In this document: piece after piece, positions 32,427-44,703 of the stretch | Layout: each line of letters opens with the position of its first letter | How positions within the stretch are numbered: the first letter of the stretch is position 1 | Assembly: GCF_030272615.1 (NCBI RefSeq) | Contig: NC_081406.1 | Coordinates: 192,331,891-192,395,890 of the forward strand | Direction of reading: 5' to 3' | Length of the DNA: 64,000 bases | Origin: Cryptomeria japonica | Lineage: Eukaryota > Streptophyta > Pinopsida > Cupressales > Cupressaceae | Made by a program: the position numbers and the translations under genes | Notes under the pieces: generated by a model | What the model saw: the letters and a program-made list of their open reading frames with translations, nothing else | The model's database searches: none | What the model was told of the DNA's origin: nothing

Positions 32427-35400
32427 GTAATAGATTCTGAGGCTTCATTTCATACTACACCCCATAGAAAATATTTTCTAGATTATGTTCAATGTGATTT
32501 TGGACAGCTATATTTGGGTGATGATGAGTCCTGTCAAATTGTTGGAAAAGGAAAGATAAAGATCAAGTTGCAGTATGGTAATGACTAGTTTCTGCAGGAG
32601 GTAAAACATGTTCCTAATTTAAGAAGAAATTTAATTTCTGTAAGGCAACTAGGTAGTGAAGGTTGCATAGTTACCTTATCAGACAGTATGTGGAAGGTCA
32701 CTAAAGGATCATTAGTAGTAGCTAAAGGTGCAAAGGTAGGCACATTATATCTGTGTACTGATAACACTTACTCTACCTTAGCTGCTACAGATAAAGTTAC
32801 TGCAGGGACAACAACAATAAATGTTGCAAGAATAGATTCGATAATGTGGCACCATAGGCTTGGGCACATGAGTGAGAAAGGGATGAAAACCCTTCACTCC
32901 AAAAATCTATTGCCAGGACTAAAAAAGATTGATTTAGAGTTCTGTGAAAACTGTGTTTATGGTAAACAAAAAAGAGTCAGATTTCTCAAAGTTGGGAAAG
33001 AGAAGAAGAGTGAGAAGTTAGAGCTTGTACATTTAGATGTATGGGGACCGGCTCAGGTATCATCTCTTGGTGGCTCTTGTTATTATGTTATTTTTATTGA
33101 TGACTCAACCAGAAAAAATGGGTATATTTCTTAAAACAAAAATAAGATGTTTTTGAAACTTTTAAGAAATGGAAAGCTTTGGTTCAGAATGAGACAGGAA
33201 AAAAGTTGAAGTGTCTCAGATCGGATAATGGAGGTGAATATTGTAGCAAAACATTTGAAGATTACTGCTCCTTAAATGGGATTCGAAAGCAGAAGACAGT
33301 TCCAGGAACTCCACAGGAAAATGGTGTGTCAGAGAGAATGAATAGGACAATCATGGAACGCGCGAGGAGCATGAGATTGCATGCTGAATTGCCCTTACAT
33401 TTTTGGGCAGATGTTGTACATACTGCTGTTTATTTGATAAATAGAGGACCTTCAACCCCTTTGGATGGTGGTATTTCAGAGGAGGCATGGACTGGTAAAA
33501 AGGTAAATTATTCTTTTCTAAAAACTTTTGGTTGCGAAGCTTTTGTCTATGTTGATAAAGAAAACAGAACCAAGCTTGATGCTAAATCTCAGAAATGTAC
33601 CTTCATTGGATATGGGATAGATGAATATGGCTATCGGTTATGGGATTTTGAAAATAAGAAAATAATTAGAAGTAGAGATGTTATATTCAATGAGAAGGTT
33701 ATATATAAAGAACAGATGCAGGAAAAGAAGCATGAACAGGACAAATAAGAATATGTGGTGTTGGATGAGATTCCTGAAAATGAAATGCCACAGATACCTG
33801 ATGCTCAGCAACAACAAATTGTCCCACAAACTCCTGCAAGTGTTAGATGTTCTACGAGGACAAATAGACCCCCTGAAAGATTTTCTCCTTCTTTGTATTC
33901 TATTTTATTAACGGATTCTGGTGAACCAGAAGAATATGAAGAAGCAATGCAGGTAGATGCCAAACAACAGTGGGAGCTAGGCATGAAAGAGGAGATGGAC
34001 TCATTGATGAAAAATAAGACTTGGGACTTAGTCTCTTTACCTGTAGAAAAAAGAGTCTTGCCTAACAAATGGGTTTATCGGATGAAGGAGGAGGAAGGAG
34101 GTCAGAAAAGATATAAGGCCAAACTTGTGGTAAAAGGTTTTGCACAAAAAAAAGAGTATAGATTATGATGAAATATTTTCTCCAGTTGTAAAAATGACTT
34201 CAATTAGAACTGTACTTAGTCTTGTGGCTGCAGATGATTTACATCTTGAAAAATTAGATGTCAAAACAACTTTTCTCCATAGAGATTTGGAGGAGGAAAT
34301 TTACATGTTGCAACCACAGAGATATGAGGTCAAAGGTAAGGAGAACTTGGTGTGCAGGTTGAAGAAAAGTTTGTATGGCCTAAAGCAAGCACCCCGACAA
34401 TGGTATTTAAAATTTGATAGTTTCATGGCTGAACACGATTATCATAGATGTCATTCTGATCATTTTGTATATTTTAAGAGATTCGATAATGGCAGTTATA
34501 TTATCCTGTTGCTTTATGTTGATGGCATGCTTGTTGCTGGGTCTAACATGCAACATATAAATGATCTTAAACAGAAATTAGCCAGGTCATTTGCTATGAA
34601 GGATTTGGGTGCAACTAAGCAAATTCTCGGTATGAGGATTACACGGGACAGGAAAAATAGAACCTTGAATTTGTCTCAAAGTGAGTATATAAAGAAGGTG
34701 TTGAAAAGATTTAACATGCAGGATGCAAAAGCAGTTAGTACACCTTTGGCTAGTCATTTCAAATTGACTAAGGAGATGTGCCCAAAGGCATAGGAAGAGG
34801 TTAATAAAATGTCTAACATCCCGTATTCATCAGTTGTTGGCAGTCTGATGTATGCAATGGTATGCACAAGGCTAGATATTGCACATGCAGTGGGAGTTGT
34901 GAGCAGGTTTATGAGTAATCCGGGTATGGAACATTGGAATGCTGTGAAATGGATTCTTCGGTATTTGAAAGGAACTAATACGAAGGCATTATGTTTCAAA
35001 GGATCTAATGCTGCTCTAAGTGGATTTGTTGACTCTGATATGCGGGTGATATTGATTCACAGAGGAGTACTACAGGGTGTGTTTTTACTATAGGGGGAAC
35101 TGCAGTCAGTTGGATTTCTAGGCTGCAAAAGGTTGTTGCACTTTCAACCACTAAAGCTGAGTATGTTGTTGCTACAGAAGCCAGCAAGGAGATGATTTGG
35201 TTGCAATGTTTTCTGGAGGAATTGGGTCAGATAAAAGAGGATAGCCCATTGTATACTGATAGCCAGAGTGCCATTCATCTTGCGAAAAACTCTGCTTTTC
35301 ATTCAAGGACAAAGCACATTCAGCTCAGGTACCACTTCATTCGGACTATTTTGGAGGAGGGTCAGTTACGGCTTGAAAAGATTCACACAAGTGAGAATCC

Positions 35401-35476
35401 TGCCGATATGTTCACGAAGGCAGTTCCACAGGAGAAGCTAATTTCTTCATCAGTTTCTGTTGGTCTTCTTGATTGA
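32427..35476 (+). pseudogene. pol: copia pol: protease, integrase, RT, RNase H, heavily mutated
   Basis: The protease active site reads DSEA where DSGA is expected (near 32435). A stop lies near 32586. The integrase zinc part shows MWHHRLGHMSEKGMKTLH and CENCVYGKQ (32850-32970). The core carries HLDVWGP and RSDNGGEY, then PGTPQENGVSERMNRT. A frameshift in the A-run near 33115 and a TAA at 33143 split it; another TAA is at 33746. RT begins near 33990 (WELGMKEEMDSLMKNKTWDL), shifts frame at an A-run near 34147, and has YVDG instead of YVDD near 34520. A TAG lies at 34791. RNase H shifts frame near 35040 and has a TAG at 35091, then reads LSTTKAEY and YTDSQSAIHLAKN. The reading ends at 35476. 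None of the enzymes is likely to work. Confidence 0.92.
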
Positions 35477-35555
35477 TAATTATGGAATTTATATCAGTCG
35501 AGTCCTAATGTTTTATCCAGCGGATGTTGCATGTACAGTGGTGTCGTGTAGTATT

Positions 35556-35612
35556 AGTCTCCAAGTGGGAGATTGTTCGGTGTGAAGCCTGATCAGTCTC
35601 CAAGTGGGAGAT
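35556..35612 (+). promoter_or_regulatory. duplicated copia polypurine tract
   Basis: AGTCTCCAAGTGGGAGATTG occurs at 35556 and again at 35595; the second copy abuts the 3' LTR. The two copies are 39 bp apart. Confidence 0.85.
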
Positions 35613-36044
35613 TGTTAAAATGTGGCGACTGATTAGCAAAGTATTGTACACTCAGCACGTATCCTCGCCGAGGTCCGAGGTCGAGCCGGGCCCCGGGTAG
35701 GGGTTCAGGGGCGGGAGCCCCCGAGGAAAAAAAAATTTGTCGTTTTTCGTTGATGAAAACCGACATTGTAATAAAACCCTAAAAAGGTCGACTTTGTTTG
35801 TTGCCCTAAAAAAAACATGTTATAAGCGGTTGGGATGCTTAAGGCATCGTAAGGTTAATGTACTGTTTTTGCTGGATAATAAGAAAGATTGGACGACTGT
35901 GTATGGTGGACGTAACCCATTTTGGGTGAACCACGTTAAATCTTTGTGTTATCTGTGTCTTGTTTTATTTCTTTACCTTTTGTATTTAAATCTGCATATA
36001 ATTGTTAGTTCATATTTGCTTCGGATCTGCTTGAAACCCTAACA
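35613..36044 (+). repeat. 3' LTR of the copia element
   Basis: 432 bp, matching 31025-31490 except for an internal deletion and scattered changes. Confidence 0.9.
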
Positions 36045-37676
36045 ATAATCATGCACGTAAAGTAAATATTTACACATTAAAGGATATTCATATCCATATA
36101 AAGTAATGAGCCTAATTGGATATCATCATGTGGGTTCATCCTTTGGCATGCACACTTCACGCAAACTTGTAAAACAAAGGAAAATATGTAATGAGTATCT
36201 TTTTTCATGCAAGTAAGAATAATCATAAATGCAAATTGAATTTCATTATCAATGATCCTAAAGAAAGAAGAGAGAGTAGGTTTAGAAAAAAAATGTATGA
36301 AAAGTGACAATGCATGTTGTCGTTTAGCATATTGGATAAAGCCACATTGTTGGTGAGGCATTGTTTGGGCACAATAATGAATATTTGATTAGGTGCCAAT
36401 AATCTTTTGTATTCTCAACAAAGAAGTGTTAGTGATACAATATGCCCCTAAACTTGGTTGCATACTCAAGATGCAAGGGATTAGATAAGGGAAAAAGATA
36501 CGTGAAATGCAAAAGTAAGAGAAGCAAGTAATATATATTGAATGATGAGGTTAGAAAATAAATGAGTTGAAGATAAATCTCAATGTCTAAGGTTGTTTGC
36601 AACATGGGAAAATGCAAAATGGCCATGTGACCCTCAATGGACAAACAACCCTATGTAGGTACATTGGGCACTAGGATGGCATATGCCCCCTATTTGGTGT
36701 CTAAGAACATACAGACACAATGGTTAAGGTAGTAGCTCCTTAGTGGTGTCATAAATCTAGGAATTTAATCTCAAAGTATGATGGCCCCAAATATAAAAGA
36801 GTAAACAATGATAGCATATGGAAAGGATGGAGAAAGAACGATGTCTTTACTTTAGAAGTGACAACTCTAGAAGTGTAATAAGTCGACGATTGGTCTCACA
36901 ATAGTTTGTCACACTTGTGGGACACCCTAAAATTTACCTTAAGTCACTTTTTATTTTTTAATAATGATTTAATCCAAGAGGGTTCCATATAAAGGGGTTT
37001 GATTGAAGGGGGATAAAACAAACCCCCTTGGATAGAAGCCCACTAGGCTTAAATTGAACCCAAGTATACTCAGAAGGGGGGTGAATTTGTATAAGACAAT
37101 CTGTAACTTATTAAAAATTCAACAACCACAATAGGGAAATCACATAAGATCTACCAACTAAGAAACACAAGATTTATGTGAAAACCATTTTGCGAGAAAA
37201 CCACAATTTAAAGAACTTCTTGGATCTATTGTCCAAATCTAGCCACAAAAATGAAATTCTCTTAGAAATATTTGTAGGCACGAACCCACTAAAGACATCA
37301 ATCCCCACTTTAAACCACGAACTTAGCAAACAAAATGAATCTCTTCTATGAGGAGGCACCAACCTCCAAATAAACAAAATTTCTACCTTCTCAAATTTAG
37401 CTTCTTCAATGGATGATGATCATTTGATGGTAACATTAATAAAATCTACTTGTAACTTCTTCACATATATTTTCTTCTTCAAATATTTGCTACAATAAGT
37501 TTACTCTCCTCTAAATATAAATGATATTACATTTAAATGCTTGCATTCTAACCTCCATTTCAACTTCTATTTATATCCCAATCATGCCTCTTTGCCCAAT
37601 AGGGTTGGCCTTCTTAAGGGGGGTCGACCAAATAAAAATAATTATTATTTTATTTTAATTTCTCCAAGAGGAGCAA
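36045..37676. other. noncoding DNA with a GGGGGGTGAAT module
   Basis: No gene recognised. From about 37070 the sequence reads AGAAGGGGGGTGAATTTG, then ATTTATGTGAAAACC and GAGAAAACCAC, the same order of motifs as in the solo LTR at 46016. Sequence resuming after the LINE-like insertion (39373-39609) ends in TTGACATCAATGGCAACAA, like the other end of that LTR. This suggests an old related LTR split by the LINE-like insertion; its ends and target duplication could not be fixed. Confidence 0.45.
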
Positions 37677-39372
37677 CAACATTAAGCAAGTTTGAATTCT
37701 CCCGCAACGACTCCCCTCTAGCGCTGGACCCTGTGTTGGGCGCTCCTGTCGCCACCGTGGTCGTGGGTAGTGGCGATGTTGCTACAGATAAACCTGGTGA
37801 AGGTACCTCACGGCCCTCGACTTCGTTTCTGCCCTCTCTCTCGGCGTCCCCTGCTAGCGACCCCCTCTGCCTGTGCACGAGATGTTAGTGTTATTCGGCC
37901 CTTGGCCTCTGATGTTCCTATGGGGGATTTGGGCGGGATGGGCTCCTCCTGTCCCTTTTAGCTGCAGGGTTGTGGGTAGGATGCGGTTCAAAGGTCTTAG
38001 CTTGGTAGATAGATGTTTGGTGGGGTCATCCCTGTGGCTAATGCCATTTCAGTTAATTTGAAAGATGATACGACTAAGGAGATTGCTTTTAATGTCTCTA
38101 TTCTCTCTTCACATGGCGTGATCTGCAAGTTTAGGGGTTTTTGGCCTTCCCTCCCTCAACTTCACACCTGGGTCTCTGATCATTGGAAAGCTCTCATTAC
38201 CGGTAAAGTCCATATTTTCCCTATGGCTAAAGGCTTTTTTTGCTAAGCTTGATAAAGCTCAGGACAGAAACAAAATCTTATGTGATAACTTTTTTAGCTG
38301 GGAGAATAAATTTATGTTAATGATCAAGCCTTGGCACCCTGATTTCAACCTTTCTACTGAAATGTTTAATAAGATTCCAACCTGGGTTAGGCTCCCTAAT
38401 CTCCCACTACATTTATGGAATGATTCTTTTTTAGAGGAAGTGGGTAACGCCCTGAGAGATTTTTTTGATGATAGATGATGAATCCTTCAATATTTTCCAT
38501 TCCACATTTGCTCGCATATTGGTTGATTTGGATATTTCAAAAGGGTTGCCTACTAAAATTATACTTAGATCTTCTAGGGGTTCTTGGGTCCAAGCCTTGG
38601 ACTATGAAGGGATTCCCTTCTGTTGTAGAAGATGCTTCAAAAATGGTCATGATGTGACACATTGTGGTTTTGAGAAAAAGACATCAACAACCACATGGTG
38701 GAATGGTGCTTCTCATCAACATTATATGATCATGAATAAATCTGAACAACCTAGGAGTTTTTTAGATGTGGTTGCTACACAATCACATGATCTTAGGGCA
38801 TCCCCTGTTGGAGTTTCTGAAACTGTCCTAGAGTCTCTAGTTGAATCCCCTAATGGGAGAGTGAATGGGCCTCAGGATGCTATTTCTGGAGATAATGCTT
38901 TGGCTATTAATTTTGGTGGCCTTTCTGATAAGGCTAAGCCAAAAGGGGGGTTCAAAGATGAAATTTACGAGACTATGGTTGTTGGCTTTCTTTCACAGAA
39001 TAATGGTGTGCTGGAGTGGCATGACAAGGTAGCGCAAGTGGAAGAGGGTTGGATTTTTGTTAAGGAGAAGAAAGCTAAATCTTCCAAGCCCTCATTTGAC
39101 ATGACTCTTCGTTCTCAAAAGAGTAGCTCGAAATGTAAATCATGAAGGTTCTTGTTTTGGGATTGGTTTTGTGTTGGCTTTTCCAGCATTGTTTCAGGGT
39201 GGCCAGCTGCTAGCTGTTCTTTTGGCAATCTTTTTTTCTGGGTTGTCTGAACTTTTTGTTTGGACAAATTTTTGGTTGTGGGTTCCAGATCCTTTCAAAA
39301 TATGTTTGCAAAGAGTTTTGAGTCCCTTCAAAACCTGATTTTCCTTTAATAAAAACCAACATTAAGCAAGTT
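37677..39372 (+). mobile_element. LINE ORF1-like insertion with 16-bp target duplication, no ORF2
   Basis: CAACATTAAGCAAGTT stands at 37677-37692 and 39357-39372. Between them lies a 1664-bp unit that opens with a GC-rich 5' part, carries a DUF4283/zinc-knuckle protein like ORF1 of plant L1-type LINEs, and ends shortly after with TTTAATAAAAAC, a poly-A signal and short A tail. No endonuclease or RT sequence is present. Long target duplications and an A tail are signs of target-primed reverse transcription. It may be an internally deleted LINE, a non-autonomous derivative, or a retrocopy of a host DUF4283 gene. Confidence 0.8.
38013..39145 (+). pseudogene. LINE ORF1-like protein (DUF4283 and zinc knuckle), frameshifted
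   Basis: The front encodes GVIPVANAISVNLKDD, a shift near 38235 leads into the frame with PTWVRLPNLPLHLWNDSFLE (38380-38440), and another near 38465 leads into the longest frame (38465-39145). That frame has the DUF4283 end ILVDLDISKGLP and a zinc knuckle of the form C-C-RRC-x4-GH-x4-C (YEGIPFCCRRCFKNGHDVTH, near 38610-38660), then a polar tail. Coding sequence probably starts before 38013 in broken frames (37700-37990, Ser/Pro-rich). Such proteins bind nucleic acid in the LINE particle. The copy is broken. Confidence 0.75.
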
Positions 39373-39926
39373 GACCCATTTCAAGGTTGCCTCATTTAGA
39401 TTAAATTAGATTTTCTCAAAAGAGGGTTGACCCAATTTTGGTCTTAATAGTTGCCTTGATAGATATGATTAGTGGCCTTTGGCCTTCACACATTTAAACC
39501 CCCAAGGTTACATGTTAAGAAGTATGATTTTCTTCTTTGACAACAACAATTTGATGATAGTGATTTGCTATTCTCTCCTTTGACATCAATGGCAACAATG
39601 TTTTCAACAAACCATTCTCTAGTTGTCCTTGTATTTTCATTATTGATTGGTTGTGATTTTAATCATGTACATAATTGTGTTATCCTTCACGAGTCATTCC
39701 TAATCCTTATTATTTGTCATTTTGGTTTTTCCAAAGATCTTGGATTCTCATTGTACCTATAGGAGACATACCTCCCGACTAGAGCCACTATTGGAACTTA
39801 ACTTCTTCATGTTTCTTTTTCTTGAGTCCCTTCCTTCTATATACCTATAAAGTATGATCCCTTTATTAATAATTGATCTAAGAAATCCCATAAAGGTCAT
39901 CGCTAAAATGTGCTCTTTGTTGTGTG
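39373..39926. other. noncoding DNA
   Basis: The first 240 bp appear to be the second half of the LTR-like module interrupted by the LINE-like unit. Nothing was recognised from 39610 to 39926. Confidence 0.4.
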
Positions 39927-40109
39927 TGTGAGATTTAGCCAAGAACCTACACAAATTGTAAACAAAAACTAATAATATTGCAATAGTAAAATGAAGATGG
40001 ATTAATGAGTGTGTAGAAGGAGGTGCATATATAAGAGAGATGTCCTACCTACCACCTTATCTAACTTTCTACATAGGCAAGCCACCTAAGTACAATTAAC
40101 ACACCAACA
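39927..40109 (-). repeat. left LTR-like copy (3' LTR in element orientation)
   Basis: Shares with 44515-44703 long stretches such as AAAATGAAGATGGATTAA and GGCAAGCCACCTAAGTA. Confidence 0.7.
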
Positions 40110-40334
40110 CGCTCCCTTAAGCATATCTTAGGTGAGGAGAAAATAATGGGCCCCAACATAAAAGCCTAATAGAGTACCCATGTACAACACGCTCATAAAG
40201 AAAAGGAGAAAACACTATGGAAAAAATTACCCTAAATGAGGGTAAGATATGCTCTCTATAAGATGACAATTTAAGAAAACCCTATGCAAGAAAAAAAAAA
40301 TGTCCCATAAGAGAGAATAAGTGAGACCATGTAG

Positions 40335-40356
40335 CCCCCCCCCCCCCCCCCCCCCC
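40335..40356. repeat. poly-C tract of 22
   Basis: Twenty-two consecutive C on the plus strand, followed by TCCTCCTTCTCC. Exact length in raw assemblies is often uncertain. Confidence 0.85.
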
Positions 40357-43300
40357 TCCTCCTTCTCCTACAATAATGGTGGATGCTCGACAAGGAATTA
40401 TGAAGATGATCCAATCCTGTCAAACAACATTCCTCCCTTTAAGAAGAAATAGAACCGCAAAAGTATATAATTTGTCTTCCCAATCCTAAAAGGAATATGT
40501 GCTCAAAGAAAACTCAAGACAAATGATGCCTTCAAATATGCCTACTCAAAATGCTAATCAATAATCTCTAACCCAATGTCAAAATGTGACAAATGCTAAT
40601 AAGATTAATCAGGTACCATAAAAGAATCACTTACAATGACAATGGATGTATGGTGATAGCTATATCAATGAGAATCTAGTACTGTCACGATAGAAGCAAA
40701 TATAGGCAAAGAAAGAACAAGAGGGTATAAATGTGCCTTAAAATAATTTGAAGAATAAGTATCAACTCTATAGAAGCTATCATGAAAGATGAGATGACTA
40801 TCCTGAATGGTTCCCTTCAAGTCTGCAATGTGGGACCCTACAAACGAAGTTGCAATGTATAATAGAAATGTGTACCAAGAAGACGATGAAAATGTTGTTG
40901 CATGAACCACTAGAAACTCTATAAGAAACATCATTGAAATTTGAAGTAATAATAGTAGATGAAGTTTCCTCGAGTGGAGGAGATGAAGTTTCCTCAACTA
41001 TGGATACAATAGTATGTGGAGGATCAACATATGTCAACTGATCATTCATTGAGGATGTGGCCACACAAGTTGGAGAATTGGGTGTCATAATAGTAGCAAA
41101 GGAAGCATCACAACTTGATGAAGATTCAAATTCTCCGTGCAATTGTTGGATGATGGTCCAATCAATAAAAGAGCATTAAATGTGATGAAAATATCCATCC
41201 CAAACTATAGTGCTTATTAGTCCATAAACCTTGTCATTTTTGTTAGTCCAAGGCAAATTGTTCTCTAAATTAATCTTGACAATAGAAGGATGAAATTGCA
41301 ATTTTGACATGATGGGTGTCCCTAACTTGGGCAAAGCTTTATCTTAGTTCATGATAACATGTGCAATCCATATAATATCTCAAATTATTATCAAATTGAA
41401 TAAATGTAAGAAGTGTGGAAGCATACAATATACAACACACATTACACCCCCTTGATTCAGTACTAAATACCCCCCACTTAGAATAGGCACTTTATAATTG
41501 TAGTGCGTATTAATGACCAATTGGAGTGAAAAATGATACTTTATAATGAGAGTAGAAAACCGTCTCCATTGGATTAGGGTAAAAAACACACTTTTGCAAA
41601 AAAAAAAAAAAAGGTTCTCAATTTCAAGCTACTAAGCAAAAGTTTTGACGATTTCAAGTTTCTTGATTTGCTTAAAATTAAATACGTTTTTGCGAATTTT
41701 TGCAACATATAATTATTTGCTTTTGTAAACTTGGAGAAAATGAGGTGAAAAAGAAGTGAATAGTGTTACTCCTATGAAATTTGACAACTTCACAACTTAA
41801 GGCAAAAATGAGAGGTAATATACAAAGTCAAATTTGAAATTACAAATTTTTATTTTCCCCTCAAAATGACCACACCTCTGGGAGAAGAGAACTAGTAACC
41901 GTTCATGTTCCAATAAGCATCGTTCACTCCTTGCACACCCAACCCCCCAATTACTAACTTACAAAAAACCAAAAAACAAATAATTAAAAGTCCATTAATA
42001 TATTTCATATGTACCAATAGCCGCTCATTTTTTAGCATGTCTGGATCATAATTGGTTCATTTGTGCACCTTTATTGGTACCCATAGCGCACGACTACTCA
42101 CACATTTGTGCATAACTAAGCAGGTATTGAGCGACACTTTGAAATGTGTACCTTTTGACCCTTGCATGCATAATGGATCCCACAACATGTATTGTTATTA
42201 CGTAGAAGCCAAAACCATAGCTATTAGTAGTTAAGTCGCATGCCGAGACAACTGAAAAAAAAAACTGTCGAAATCCAAATTTAGAATCTGTGGATACACA
42301 AAGTTAACTATAATAACTACAGGTATGCTACTCCTAGGTTGCTCCAATGGAATTTTAGATCGCTGAAATTATCAAGGCGACCTAGATCAATTAGCATATC
42401 CCTCTCCTCTCACTGGAATTCAAAAATGACTCACTAGTTAGCTGCAACTGCAGATTTTATCTTTGTTAGATTTTGGAATGATAGATTATGATGCCTATGG
42501 TTTTTCTGTTTGCCTGGAAACCCTCTTTCTCGAAAGTGCTGAGAATGGTTTCAGAAGTATTCAATAAACATTTTTTATCCTTCATCAATCAACTATGTTA
42601 ATACTGTAATTATGTATAATTAATATAAAACTCAGCTCTACCTTTACTGATAAAAAAAAAATTATGATTTTCCTACACCAGTAAGGAAAAACAAAGGGAA
42701 AATCCTGGGCCATCTCCGATTCAGGTTTTACCAAAGTTGAAGACAAAATCATATTTAAATTTAATTTCAAGGCTCCGAGTGAGGAAATTTTGAATAGAAG
42801 TCGATTTGAATGAAAGGCGACCTTGATTTTCAACCTCTGATGCCATTATGCCAAAAGTTTAGCCCCAAATATTTATCCTGTAAGGTCGAAAACGAAATCC
42901 AATTTTGTTTCCTAAACAAAGTGCAAATCTAGTGCAAATGAATAGAGACAAGTTGAAGCCCTATTTTGGATGCGAAAATAAGTAATGAGATGCCATAGAT
43001 GAAATCGATTCAAATGTCAAATAACTAAACTGGTAAATGTCACGCCAAAAAAGCATAGGTCGATATGGCAGACTGAAGCGCCATAGAATAACTCTAAATT
43101 GTAGGTCAAGCAAAGTTTTGCACAAGCAGGGTCGCATTGGTCTGAATGTGAAGGTGCTGACTTAAAAAATGGAGGTCATCAAGGCAGCTTGTGAATCTTA
43201 GATTTGCATTCACAATTCAATGACCAAAAAAAACCTGTACAAAGCAAAGTCATGCCTAGTCTCAAGCCAAATGCAACAGATTCAAATTTGTTGAAAAGGT

Positions 43301-44514
43301 CAACCAGCAAACCTTCATGCCACCCCTAATTCTGAATGAAAAATACGGGATTGTTTAAATCATATTAAGCTTTGATTTTGTTGGGCCCATATTCAAAAAT
43401 CTGTTTACCAACAGATTTTGAGGCTTAAAGATGTTAATTATTCAGAATTAACTGACATCTTTTAAACTAATATGTTACATAATGTGAGGTAGGCTGATAG
43501 AAAGATACAAATCCAAATTGGAAACAAAGGGATCGACTCTCTCACAAAACACCAAATCCATGCCTATGGAGCGGAAGGACGAACAAATTAGCTGCCAATG
43601 TGAAGATAAAGGAGTAGAATGCCAAATAGACTGCCAATGCAAAGTCGATGTGCAATTCGAATTTCAATTTGAAGTTTCGCCCAAAACCTTTTTGAATGGC
43701 GTAGAAAGGAAAGTCTAGACGGCACAGGAAGCTGAAAATAAAGGCCGATTCACCGAACAAACACAATAAAGTACAGATCGAGTGAAAAATACATTCAGAT
43801 TACTACCAAAAAGGAGCAAATGCCAAGAAAAAAATTGTAGATCAATACAAATATAATTGCAGATTCAGGCCAATTATTGCAGGTTAAGGATAAATTTATG
43901 TGAAATTTCTCACACCAGTTGTAGGAAAGAAGGTCGCCAAGCAAAATAACTACAAATCCTTGCAAATACTCATTAGAAATGAAGAAATACAAGCCAATAT
44001 AACAAAAATTTGAAAAGAAAGGGCCGATTTGCTAAAGTATTTGCAGTTTGACCCCGAACAACCAAAATATTTGTAGGTTGAAGCGTTACCGTACGGAAGT
44101 AACACGATTTTTTGCAGATCTGAATGCAAATGAATATCAGAATGCTCATTGTAAACCCTGCAAGCAACCTTTCCACAAGATCCAGCAAACTTCACAAATA
44201 TTGACAAAGTTTTTTCAGATGTGCAAATCTGAAAGAAAATTCCTCTAAATTTTAATAGAGTTTTCAAATATTTTCCAATATTTTCACAAATATATGCTAA
44301 AATAAAATAGAATTTGGAAATTTTGAACAAATTTTACTGAATTTTTGTTGGCAACTTCACACAAATTTTACCAAAATATTGCAGATAATTCCAAGGTTTG
44401 CAATCTTCTAGCTCCATTTTGTAACTCCCACCTTAAATCTTCCTACCAAACTTTCTTTGCAAATTCATTTGCATTTTCCTTACACTAGCATGGCTTTGGT
44501 ATAATGTGAGATTC

Positions 44515-44703
44515 AGCAAAGAACCTAGGCAAAATGGAATCAAAAAAAAAAACAATATTGCAAAAGAAAAATGAAGATGGATTAAAGGGTGAGATGATTG
44601 AGTGTGTAGGAGGAAGGTACATATAGAGGAGAGATGTACTACCTACCACCCTACCTAACTTATGACATAGGCAAGCCACCTAAGTAGGATTAACAAACCA
44701 AAA
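44515..44703 (-). repeat. right LTR-like copy (5' LTR in element orientation)
   Basis: Partner of 39927-40109; ends in ACAAACCAAAA where the other copy has ACACACCAACA. Confidence 0.7.

Larger units (their letters stand above)
31025..36044 (+). mobile_element. Tork/Tnt1-like Ty1/copia retrotransposon, decayed
   Basis: LTRs at 31025-31490 and 35613-36044 begin TGTTAAAATGTGGCG and end CCCTAACA. An initiator-Met primer site follows the 5' LTR and a copia polypurine tract precedes the 3' LTR. Domains run gag, protease, integrase, RT, RNase H, the Ty1/copia order. The motif set resembles the Tork lineage. No clean target duplication is seen (CTCAT on the left, ATAAT on the right). Stops, at least three frameshifts and changed catalytic residues make it inactive. 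Confidence 0.92.
39927..44703 (-). mobile_element. short-LTR element on the minus strand, probably non-coding copia derivative
   Basis: Direct repeats at 39927-40109 (183 bp) and 44515-44703 (189 bp) run TGTGAGATT to the AATTAACACACCAACA type. On the minus strand they begin TGTTGG-like and end CTCACA. A purine-rich AAGGGAGCG precedes the left copy on that strand. After the right copy the minus strand reads TTATACCAAAGCCATG, agreeing at 12 of 16 places with the copia primer site and its usual downstream bases. Flanks GTGTG and GAGTG may be a decayed target duplication. The 4.4 kb interior has no clear gag or pol; frames at 40665-41142 (minus) are not assignable. Confidence 0.5.

Noticed and set aside
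35737-36042. 101-codon frame in the copia 3' LTR
   Set aside because: It lies wholly inside the LTR and reflects LTR sequence rather than a gene.
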